Source: Hydra vulgaris
Lineage: Eukaryota; Cnidaria; Hydrozoa; Anthoathecata; Hydridae
NCBI RefSeq assembly: GCF_038396675.1
Contig: NC_088931.1
Location: 40,692,501 to 40,756,500 of the forward strand
DNA length: 64,000 bases
Reading direction: 5' to 3'
The translations under genes and the position numbers were made by a program. The notes below the pieces were generated by a model. The model searched no databases, had not been told where the DNA came from, and worked only from the letters and a program-made list of their open reading frames with translations. Numbering within the stretch: the first letter of the stretch is position 1; each line of letters starts with the position of its first letter. Below are positions 46,250-58,178 of the stretch, piece after piece.

Positions 46250-48055
46250 AATGAAATCTTTATATTTTTGTTAGTTTTTACCACTCTATTTGGCTTTTTT
46301 TATTGTTATTATTATTATTGTTAATGTATTTATTGGTTGTCTTACAATTTATATTTATAACGATATTTATTTTTGAAGAATAAGTGTCAGTTGATTTAAA
46401 TTAGCCAATTATAGAGCTATCAACAACAAGCTATCAACAGCTATGTAACAACCATATGTGTCAACTATAAATAAATTAAAAATAAATAAATACGTATAGA
46501 ACAAATATACATATATAAAACGCATAAATATTAACAAACAAATATATACAAACAGATACAAACTATTATTTGAAAGAAATTTAATGGTTTTTTTTTGTGT
46601 GAAAAGATATTATATAAAAAAGTAATGTTAGAAAGAAATAATTAAATATGATTATGCTAATACGCTGTTTTGACATATGGAGTATAAAAGGTGTTTGAGA
46701 TGACCCCAGCATTAATACTAGTGCTTTTTTGTGGTGCAAGCTCATTTAACTTTATGAATTTTTTAATAAAATTTAACAAATAATTATTTGTAAAAAGTAA
46801 ACGAAGCTATGTGTTTAAAAATAAAACCATAATTTTGCCATAATTAAACCATAAATAGTTAAAACCATATATTGCTGTGGCGCCACAGCAGATAAATGGT
46901 TTTAATGAGTATAAAGCCATAATTTTCAATTTTTGTCACACAAGACAATTCAAACTTTCTCTGCCATACAGGCCATAGGTTTTTCCCTTTCATTCTAGTC
47001 AAAAAATACCACTCTGTCATAGAAGTTAAAATTATCTATTTTTTATACGAGTCAAAGTACCTTTTCTGTCATGCTAGTCAAAAATATTGTTCCTTTCATA
47101 ATATGAAAATTATCTTGTTTGTTATATATTATATAAGTTGGAAATGTTTTAACTTATATAATATGTAACAATATATTAAGTTAAAACATATTTCGCATAC
47201 ATGTCAATTAAGCAAAGTTATTTTAATTTTTTGAGTCAGAAAACAATTAACCCAAATCCTTTTTTAGATTTTATTTAATTTACTATGTGAAGTATTTTTA
47301 TGTGGCATTATATAAAGATAATATTTGGAGCATAATAATATATATATTTATAGTTTACGGCGAGTAGATAAAAATAGGTTTATTATGAGTTAGATAGCTT
47401 GCAAAAATAGTTACTTCTACAGCATAGTTACTTCAACAGGGCCAACTACACGGGTTTCGAAGCATAGTTACTTCTACAGGGCCAATGACACGGGTTTTGA
47501 AGTGGAGGGGTTCAATTGTCTGTTTCTAAAAAAAGTTCTCTATATCTAGAAATTTCTAAAAAAAAAAAGTCCCTTAAGAAAAAAAGTGGGAGGCTCCTGG
47601 CCACCCCGCCTTCCTTCTCCTTTTCCGATGTGTCAACCCTATTCTAAACGCAAGTCAAAATTGGAGCAAATATACAAAAAAAAATTGCTTAAATGAAATA
47701 AATTACTAATATATTTATTTTCTCACAAAAGTAAAAATGATTACAGATGTTTTATAAAAATATCTAAAAAATTGTTGAAAATTAAAATTACGTTTTTTAT
47801 AGACTTTATATTTGTGTAAACCTTTGTCATTCATAAACAGTAAATAACTGTAATGTTTTTAAATGGTTTAAGTCACACAGTTGTAAAAATTGCAAAAAAT
47901 AACGAAAAAAAAATAACAACTACAAAACAAATGTTAACTTTGAAAAGGACATATTTTATTGGGAAATAATTTTGTAGATTCTTATTGCTTTATGTATTAT
48001 AGATTGCAATAGGAAAAAATAATTTTTTCATACACGTATATTCTGATATATTTGT
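46250..48055. other. AT-rich spacer with small repeats and a G/C palindrome
   Basis: No gene. GCTGTGGCGCCACAGC (46873-46888) is a perfect palindrome nested between TTAAAACCAT and ATGGTTTTAA. CATAGTTACTTCTACAGGGC is duplicated near 47415-47480. CTGTCAT..TAGTCAAAAAT recurs at 46990-47090. Confidence 0.5.
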
Positions 48056-48584
<529 letters not shown>

Positions 48585-48710
48585 TATTTGTAGTTATTTA
48601 GGTGCTCCAAGATGTTGTTACAATCTTATCACAGAGCACTGCGAAAATGCATTTAACAAGGAAGTTGACGCCTCCTTCCTACCAATGAGGCTTATTGGGC
48701 TAGAGCCTTA
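48585..48710 (-). mobile_element. SINE, copy 4, lacking the tRNA head
   Basis: On -: TAAGGCTCTAGCCCAATAAG, CATTGGTAGGAAGGAGGCGT, CTTGTTAAATGC and GGAGCACCTAAATAACTAC. The body matches copy 3 (type B). It stops before the A/B-box region, so it is 5' truncated. Confidence 0.8.
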
Positions 48711-51700
48711 GTATTTGATTTCTTTTAACTTTTTTTAAATTTAACAATTTATTTCTTGTAATTAACACTTTAATTGTAAAATTGTAAACGCATCTTTATA
48801 CAGGAATTTTTATAAATATTGTTTGTGTTTTTAATTCTAAATTATTTTTTTTTCTACTAATATAATAGCTTGAATACTTGTTTAAACCATCTTGTACAAA
48901 GTAATTACGTTTGATACTTAACTGTTACTTTAACTTGCTTAAGTGCCTTTTTACATATTATACATTCTACACGTCCAAAATTTAAGAGTATTTTGATCTT
49001 CAACAGCTTGTTTTTCTAAATTGAGAAAATCTAGTTTAAATTTTTAAGAGGACCTGAAGAGCACACAAAATAAACCATTAAACAAAACAAATTAATCTTA
49101 ATTTTCCTTACTTCCTACCATAGTTTAAAATCATGTCTTTAAATATATTTAATGTGCAGGTTTCTGAATTACCACACCCTGATTTTATGATTGATTAATA
49201 TAATACAAGCCTATTTTATATATAAAAAAGTGTTTTTTCTTTTTGCTCCGTTTATTTTAAAAAATAAACTTTTTATAAAATAGTACCTCTATTTTTCCTC
49301 GGAAATAGTAATCTATTTCCGAGGAAAAAACTTAATACTGAAGTATTAAGTTTTTTCTTCGGAAAGACTTACCTTATTGATTTCTAACTAGTGTTACAAA
49401 ATATTTTTTGGCAGAATAAAAAAAAAATGTATTGTAAATTTCTATTTAAGTTAAATAGCTAATGATAAAACTGCAGGAGGTACTTTCACCCCTGTTGAAA
49501 TATTATAGATCTCAAAGAAGGCGCGTAGTTCATGCTTCTAAACAAACAACTTTCTATTTCATGCATTATACAGAATCCCCTTTCGGTATACCAGATACTT
49601 TATTTGGGTATTGTTGACATTTAAAACGGACTTCAATAGCTGAATAATGATTGAAACTTAAAAGGCAAAAAAAGGATTTCTTTTTTAAATAACAATAGTT
49701 GTGTTTAGTAAACAAAGAAAACTGAGTAAATATAGAAAAGTTGTTCCTCGATTAATTTGATTATAGGTATTGTAATATTGTTATAAACGACATTCCGGTT
49801 TATAAAATGATTGCTTATTTATTCTGATTATTGGATATAGTATCAATAACTTAAGTGAAGCAATAACCATGTGACTTTTTCTTTTTTCAAAAACATAAAA
49901 ATAAAATCATAGTACATGTTTTTTAAAATCTGTGCGACAAGTAAATTGTATAGAAATATTAATTTGGTTATTTTCCTAACTTATTGTAATAAAGGCCGGT
50001 GCGACTAGGTGTTGTAGTAGGTTTACTAGCAACATGTAGGACGACATTCAAAACTTATTCCCCAAATAAAAACTTTTGGACAACCACAAACCCTAAACCA
50101 CAAACCTAAGCTTTAAAACTAACTTTCAGGTCTTCCGTGAGACAATTGATCCGATTTGGTCTATTTGCACTTTGCTTTCATACGTCATTTTTTAAAGCAA
50201 CGGTATGGGCAAAATCTTGTATCAGATTTTAACTTATCCAATTTTACTCAAATTTTCACTTTCTCTTAAAATTTAATTACCCCTTCTGCCTCACAATCAA
50301 TTTCCAAGTCACTCACTAATTGAACAGGTTGGTTCAATAACATAAACGGAGGTTGTTTAATAATATAAAGGCTTCCCAGTCGGACTTAAAGCCACGTGTA
50401 ATGTCCTTCTTTTTTTTCACTTTTTATTCAACTTGCTAGTAGCTGTTTCCATTCCTTATACATACTCATTGTTTAATACTTTTCCCAGGTTGTTCTTACA
50501 CTTTTTTCATACAGTTGAATCTCCGTATTGCACCGTTACCTTTATTATTAAATCGATATCTGCTTTAAGCAAGATTGCAGGTTTTCCTTTAATGAACACA
50601 CTTTGAGTCGTCATTTAGTTCTCGAACTGGTTACCTTTGTATTAAAGTGGTCTTATTTTGTTTATACGCTAATAATTAGCTATTCTACATTATTAAGATT
50701 AATCTTTCAAGTAAACCTCGCCACCAAGACGCTTTTAATAGATAAAACCTCTACTTCATGATTTGTATTGTAAAATAGTTTGCGAGATTTTCGTCCTCCC
50801 CAAATGTAAGTAACGCTTTTTTTGTTGCTACATATATATTTTTTTTTTGCATTATCATTAACCATTATCTGAGGTGGTCTTTTCATTGCAAAAATCTTTT
50901 TAAAATTTCCTTGTCGAAATATGTTTTTTTAAATAATTTATTTCTTTACTACATAAAGATTATACATATATATTTTATATAAAACTTTAGTACACTTACA
51001 AATATATGTACGCAGACATATATATCTTATATATAACTTCCATACACTTATAAATATATAACTTCCATACACTTATAAATATAAAGTACGCATACATTTA
51101 TAAATATAAAATAAATTTAAAATAATGACAGTAGCAAGTAGAAGACTACATTCATATCACCAAGCTGCTTTGATACGCGATTTTACCATCATTTTTCATG
51201 TGAGATAAAAAAAAATTACTATCAATATTTAAGTGCATAAATAAAAACAAACCTTTTACGTATGATCTTATAAATGTAAAGAATAGTATTATTTGTATTA
51301 TAATGTAATAACTGATTTATGGTGCCAAAATAATTTATTTAAATTGGATAAATTATTTTTAGATTATTATTAATTTAATCTTAAAAAATAGGAGAACATG
51401 CTTAGGCGTCAGTCAAATTATTACTGTCAAACGACTGCTGCTTTAAAAGTATTTAGTGATGTCATGTTTCTCATTTCCTCTTTAAAGATTAAAATTCATA
51501 GTCGTTGAATTCGAGATAAAAAGAAAAAGTTAGTTTTTTAATTGAAATCTTTAGAATTTTAAAGCCCTGAATAGAGCACTTTGTTGGATATTTGTGATCA
51601 AAGATAGAAAATTGAACTTTTTCAGAACGTTTTAGAGCATTTTGCGATTGAAACATAAATATAGAGGTTTCAATTTACAAATATAAGGAGTTCCAATTTC

Positions 51701-52305
51701 TTTGAATAATGGTTTGACGTGGGCATATCTGTTAATACTGGATAGTATTCGACACACTTGCTTTTGTTTTACGTATTTTTTTATAGCGCTGAGGAGCATG
51801 AGCTTTCCCAAACAATACTGCAATAGATAATGTAACTGTAAATGAAAGAATAATATATACTTTTTAAGCAAGTTTTTTTGATGAAGAGCTTTATTTTATG
51901 CATGATGATAATTTTTTTTTATAAACTTTAAAAAAAAAAACGAAATGGAGAATTTGTAAGCAATAAAAATACAATAAGAGTTTAAAATAAAACTTATTTA
52001 ATTGTCAGTATGAATAGGTTTAATATGTTAGGTCTAATAATAATGATATCCGTTAAACGGTTTGATAATGAAGTAATTTACTTTAGAAAACCACTCGTTC
52101 TTCCAAATGGCTATTATGTAAAATGTACACTTTATTTAAATAGAACAAATTCTGAGGAAATAGAAACAAAAAAAAATTAAGAGTTATTAAAAACAACCAA
52201 CCAACAAATTATCAAAACAAACTAAATATTTTTATTTCTATCATCAAGCAATAATGTACACAAGCATTTGTTTAAACTGTTAGTTGAAGTTCACAATCAA
52301 CCTCA

Positions 52306-52310
<5 letters not shown>
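48711..52310. other. 3.6-kb AT-rich region without a recognisable gene
   Basis: Both strands were scanned; ORFs are short and have no family resemblance. A possible Tigger-type tip, TA then CAGTTGAATCTCCG, is near 50514, with no partner end. Short duplications of ATAACTTCCATACACTTATA occur near 51037-51078. Confidence 0.45.
49292..49356. repeat. Two overlapping perfect hairpins in series
   Basis: Hairpin 1: TTTTTCCTCGGAAATAG (49292-49308), loop TAAT, exact inverse to 49329. Hairpin 2: AAAAAACTTAATACT (49325-49339), loop GA, exact inverse to 49356. They share five A residues. TTCTTCGGAAA just after is a further near-copy of the first arm. Confidence 0.9.

Positions 52311-52369
<59 letters not shown>
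52311..52369. repeat. (TA)n microsatellite
   Basis: Pure TA, on the left of a SINE. Confidence 0.97.
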
Positions 52370-52411
52370 TTTTTTTATTTTTTATTATTTTTTTTATTTA
52401 TTTAAATTTAT

Positions 52412-52589
52412 ATTTTAGGTGCCCCAAGAAGTCCTAACGGTCTTGTCACAGAGCACCGCGGAAGTGCATCTAACCAGGAAGTTCACGCCTCCTTCCTTAC
52501 CGTGACGCGAAAATTTGTCCAGAGCTCGTTTTGAACCTGTATATCCTGCTTATATAGCAAGCGCTCTAACCACTGCGCCACGGCCGCAC
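52412..52589 (-). mobile_element. tRNA-derived SINE, copy 5 (type A), between (TA)n tracts
   Basis: On -: CGGCCGTGGCGCAGTGGTTA, TATATAAGCAGGATATACAG in the anticodon arm, GGTTCAAAACGAGC (B box with one change), GTCACGGTAAGGAAGGAGGC and CTTGGGGCACCTAAAATA. It is full length. TA repeats lie on both sides, so it inserted into a TA tract or TA expanded around it. Confidence 0.9.
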
Positions 52590-53232
<643 letters not shown>

Positions 53233-53544
53233 AAAAAGAGCCCTAGCTTATCATCGGCCCAAACCATAGTTTTGTACTAAAAATTTTTTTTAATTTTTGA
53301 AAATCCCAAGGGTTCTTTCAGGGGGTATAAGGGGCAATTTTAAAGGCGTTTTGTACCGTTTTTAAAACTGCTTGTAGGAAGTCTTGACATTAAAGTTTTT
53401 GATTTTTCTTTTTTAAATTAAGTTTGTAAAGATTTATTTAATCTAAATAAAATGGGCTCTATTCTAAGAAAAAATTTAAAATTTATAAAATTTTTTTTCA
53501 AAAAAATTTCAAATCAATAGTAAAGTTTCTTTTAAATTAAATTA

Positions 53545-53718
53545 GGGGTCGTCCACAAATTACGTCACGCAATTTTTGACTATTATAGACCCCTTTTCCC
53601 CTCCCCTCCTTCCTCGTCACAACACCGTAACACTTTGTAACTATTTCCGTATGAGTCGTCACAAAACCACTAATCCCCTCCCCCCCCCTAAAACGTGGTG
53701 TAGTTTATGGAAGACCCC
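53545..53718. mobile_element. PIF/Harbinger-type MITE, 174 bp, nested in the 3.55-kb element
   Basis: Left tip GGGGTCGTCCACAAATTACG and right tip (on -) GGGGTCTTCCATAAACTACA are inverted relatives. TTA flanks both sides (53542-53544 and 53719-53721), the Harbinger target duplication. The inner sequence is pyrimidine-rich on +. Confidence 0.8.
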
Positions 53719-53799
53719 TTACAGCAATCCCAGTAAATGTATGAGTTTTTTTATTCTTTCTTGAAGAAGTGATACTAACAAAAAAATGTATATAAGAAA

Positions 53800-56346
53800 C
53801 TAGACTTTATTTGTGTTTGTACTAGCGGCTTTTTCGTAATCTATTTTATTCTTCCCTTTTCTGTTTTTCTTGTAACTATTTGTAAAGAGAAAGTTGTCCA
53901 GCCTTTTTTCCTCAAAATATGCTCTATTTATTAGGTCTTGAACGAACTTAACTGCCATCTCAGAACTGTCGTTAACAACATCATGTCCCTTGACAGTTGC
54001 TCGAAATTCTAGATAAAAATCGTTAAACTTACAAAATTCTAGTGGAGTCTTCACCCATTGAGTTTCTGCTTTTCCATGCTTAAATATGTCAAAAATTAGC
54101 CACGACTTTTCTGTTATTAATGTAGTCAAACTAGGAGGCTCGTCTTTACTGAAGTTGAGGCTATTCAATATAGCTAGATCCATTACCTGGCGCTCCAAAA
54201 GGAAACTCTTACTTGGAAATCTTTGTAAACTATACATTTTTCGGCCATATCACCACATTCCCTACATTCTTTATCTGCTACATTCTTTATCTGCTACATT
54301 CTTTATCTGCTAGGGGAAAACTACTTAAGTGGGATCTAGGTACCAAGTATGTCTGAGAATAGAGCTTGCAACAGCTTGAGAGCCAAGTAGGTTCCATTTC
54401 TCAAATCTTTTTATTTGCCAGTAAGCTTTCATATCCTAATAAATAATATTGATTAACATTTTGAATTACTTAAATCAATAATGAGCTTTCTAACTTATTA
54501 AAAAAATACTAAAAGACTGATACCTGCGTAGGTGTCAAAGAACCTAACTCTGCTTTTAGAAACCACTCTGTATATAAAAGACTAATGAATAAAGCCTTAC
54601 AAGTTATTTCTTCTTTATGTTTGTCAGTCAGGCCTTGGATTTCATTCATTAAAAGATACATTTTTAAGTATTGTAAACCTTTTCCTATAAATTTTAAATG
54701 GTGAACTAGTCCCGGTAAGTTAAGTTTAAACCTATTTGATGATAGAACTATTCATGGTATTCTTTTCTTATATTTCTGTCCTAAAAGGTTTTCGATATAG
54801 TATAAATTTGTAATAAATGTTACTTTTTATAAATTAGAATTAATAGAAATAAAATGAATAAAAATAAAAATATCACCTTTTTGAAGATCTTTAAACTGAT
54901 CACATTACGGAAAAACTGAACAGCAGATATTAGTTTTTAGTTGTATATCAATGTTCCAGGTGTGAATATTATTCTTTTCAGTTCCTAAGTTTCAGCATTT
55001 ATACAATTCCAGTTTTGTTTTATAACTTCAAATAGTTTGTTGTCTGGACCAGAAGTTCGACTGCTTAGGTAAATCTTCGGGAAATGGGCTTTGTGTTGCT
55101 CAATTACAATCAACAACAATGGACGTAGAACTTGTTGAATTAATCTCATGCAAGTACCTTGACATCTTTCTGTATTTGCTGAAGTTGCGTCAAAACAGAG
55201 ACATTTAACCTTATCTTTTAATCCAAAAAACTCCATCAATTCTACAATAGCTTGCTTTTGATTAACACCTGAACTAGAATCTATTAAAGGAATGCCAAGT
55301 ACTTCTGTTTACGCATCAATCCTTACCAAAACTGCAGTTCTATCTTTTTTAAATTGCTTTTCCTCTGTTAATTCATTAACCATTTTTCCATCAAAATATA
55401 TAGTCATTAGTAAATCTGATGGTAGAACAGTTTATTTATGTAATCTTTTATTACTTTAGCCCTGACCGATATTATGTTTTCTGCAGCTCTATAAGATAAG
55501 GGTTTGGAACAATTAAAGTTGGCTGCATAACCACCAGCCATGAAAATAACACTAGTAATCAATGCTGTTTGTTGGTGGGGTGTTTTACCTTCTCCCACTG
55601 CTGTATGAGCGGTTGACTAAAGAATATTTTTAGGAAGAAGAACAGAATTTTGAACATTAGGATGCACATTAAAATCAAAGTCAACATCTGTTTCCTCGCC
55701 TAATCCGTCGCTGGTGTAACTAGTAGAACTTTGATAATCTAAATCCCTCTTGTTTTATCTCTATCTCCAAAACATCTTTTTCTTTCACTAAGCTGGTCTT
55801 TTAGGAAAGCAATATTCATCTTTATCTTTCGCTTCTCTCATTTTATCTTTTAATATTTCTTTAAACATAACATAAGGATGTTCTCCATTCCAAAATACTT
55901 TATTCATTTGCTTCTCAAACTAATGTCTTTTTTTTATTTCAGCAGGATTCGTTCTGTGTCTTTGATCTTTTAATTTTATCCACTCCTTAACAATTTCTCA
56001 ATTATAATCTTGTAAAAATATTGTTTAGCAGCATAATTATGGAATTAACATGGATTATTCTAAATCCATCAAGTATCACTCTAAATCCACCAAGCATCCA
56101 AGGAACCATTAGTTTAGACAGTATGCAGCAGTCGGACTGATCAACTGGAAAACTAGGTATAAAAGAGAAACTTTTGGAGAAACTACTAAAAACTTTTTCT
56201 TCACACTTTGGTTTTCGTAGGAAGAAATAATATTGAATTAGTTCTTTAGCAGTTGCAAATTTTTTAGCTGAAAGTTTTTCGCTTAACTTTTAATCTAAAA
56301 ATATTTTATCTAATCTAATACTTCCAACTTTTTTTTTCGGTGGCAT
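53800..56346 (-). pseudogene. Transposase pseudogene of the 3.55-kb element
   Basis: From ATG 56346 on - it reads MPPKKKVGSIRLDKIFLD, then KLSAKKFATAKELIQYYFFL. The middle has MTIYFDGKMVNELTEEKQFK with a stop shortly after, and FGLKDKVKCLCFDATSANTE near 55225; the Asp residues of FDGK and CFDAT are likely catalytic (inference). A C-terminal part (54237-53800) reads SFLLERQVMDLAILNSLNFS, KAETQWVKTPLEFCKF and GHDVVNDSSEMAVKFVQDLI. VND..E..VK is a landmark of a transposon-encoded protein family repeated in cnidarians, insects and molluscs. Lesions: several stops between 56290 and 55960, one near 55300, and frame changes. Superfamily not assigned. Confidence 0.75.
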
Positions 56347-56789
56347 TTTATTAATTATTTAAGTATATATTAATAAAAAAGTTAATATAAAATATATTTC
56401 AAGAAAACATATTATTTTCTGATAAAACTTAAAACTTTATTTAAAAAAATATTTAAAAAATGTACAGTGTAAAAATATTTTTATTTGTTAAATATTTACA
56501 GACTTTAGGGTTTTTTCAAACAAATTTTTTAAGTCTTTAATTTTTTTGAGAGTAGAGACTATATTTTTTAGATTAAATAAGTCTTAACAAACATAAATAT
56601 TTAAAAAAATCAAAAATATTTATGGTAAGACTTCCTACAAACAGTTTTAAAAATGGTACAAAACACCCTGAAAATTGCCCCTTTTACCGCCTGAAGGGAC
56701 CCTTAGGATTTTCAAAATTTAAAAAAAAAATTTTTAGTACTTAATCAAGGTTTGGGCAGATGATAAACTAGGGCTCTTTTTTTTTTTTT

Positions 56790-58069
56790 GAGAGAGAGAG
56801 ATGACCTTATTGACTCAATTGATTGCACTGTTAATGGAAATAAGCTTGTTTTTGCAAAGATACCATTTTGTTTCAAATCAAGGCATTTTTGATTCCTTAA
56901 TCAGAACAGGTCAATCACCCAGTAAAATTTAAAGAATTTGATTTAAAATGATTTTTATCTTTACAGTAAAAATTTAAATTGTTCATTCAAAACTTATAAT
57001 AGGATTAATATTACCCCGGCAATCTGAAATTATTTAAACAAAAAATTGTATAAAACCTTTAACTGTTATGACATTCTCTTCATTTATTGATTAAAAATAA
57101 ATAAACAAAGTATTATTTTTAGGGTTTATGGTTGTTACTAAGTAATTTTAAATTGCGCCTGAACTATTTCTACAACCCTTTTATTTTATTACTGATTTAG
57201 TAAGGAAAACTTCATAGTTCCAATCGAGGAAACTTTGGACTATTCTGTTATATCACTGCAACATCATGCTTGCAGCAGTTTATAAGATAAGTTTATAATA
57301 TTATTATGCATTTTAAATCCCATCAAATTAAACGCAAAAAACCGTATAACCTATAGCAGTATAGTTTACCCAGCGCAATCAATATAGTGTGAACACAAAA
57401 TTAGATGAAAAAAATCGACGCAAAAAAACTTTAAATCAATGGTACACATGCATTTTTTAAGGAATAACTTTCAAAATGTCTCAAAACGTGGAAAATAAAA
57501 CGTTTTACTAAAAAAATGCAAAATATATCTATATCTCATTTTTTTTCAAAAATAAACGCAATTGTTCCAATTATGTCAACTCAACAACAAAACCTGAGTA
57601 TTTTTCAGCTTTATTGCGTTAAAAAGTAAAAGCATAAACTTTTTGGATTAAGTTAACATATCAATAGGTTTTTAAAATCGAAAGCTGAGAAAAATGGCAA
57701 GTGATATAAATTAAGTATTACCTGTTCGAGAGAATTTATTTTATGGTTTTATTGTACTACAAATAGAACATTTTAGTTCATCAATTGTAAACCACTGAGT
57801 TTTTCAGAATCAAGTTTAACTCGTCGCCGCTGTTTTATTTCAGTTGCAAATGTCAGACGCAAGTATGAAATGTTGTTTTTCGTTATGCTAGAAAATACCA
57901 ACAATTTCCAGAGTTATAGGACTGTTTGTGTTCTTTGCACTTTTTAAGAAACTCTAATGTTTTTTGCTTACCTCATTTCTATGTAACAGTTCAATTCAGT
58001 ATTGTTTCTGGCTTTTTATTTTCTTTTATTTGTAAAATGTTTTCTTTAGAAAAACACCCGCACAAAAGT
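56790..58069. other. AT-rich spacer
   Basis: No gene seen. Confidence 0.45.
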
Positions 58070-58178
58070 TAGTTTCTTTTATTTTTATTTTTTTAATTTT
58101 AGGTACCCCAAGAAGTTATTGCGGTCATATCAAGAGCATTTGAAAGTAAGTTCAAGCCTCTTTTTTTACCGATGATAT
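58070..58178 (-). mobile_element. SINE, copy 6, truncated and decayed
   Basis: On -, the tail AATAACTTCTTGGGGTACCT and the body AAAGAGGCTTGAACTTAC are recognisable. The tRNA head is missing and it is the most diverged copy. Confidence 0.65.

Larger units (their letters stand above)
53232..56789 (-). mobile_element. Long-TIR DNA transposon, about 3.55 kb
   Basis: 53232 to about 53505 and about 56500-56789 are inverted copies of about 275 bp, with tips AAAAAAGAGCCCTAG and CTAGGGCTCTTTTTT. Between them is a broken transposase on -. The left tip directly abuts the TA block; no convincing target duplication is visible because the left flank is TA and the right flank is GAGAGAGAG. It resembles the 1-4679 element in layout (long TIRs, one transposase), but the repeat sequences differ. 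Confidence 0.85.

Noticed and set aside
50514-50530. Complete Tigger-type MITE
   Set aside because: Only one TA-CAGTTGAATCTCCG tip was found; no partner within several hundred bases.
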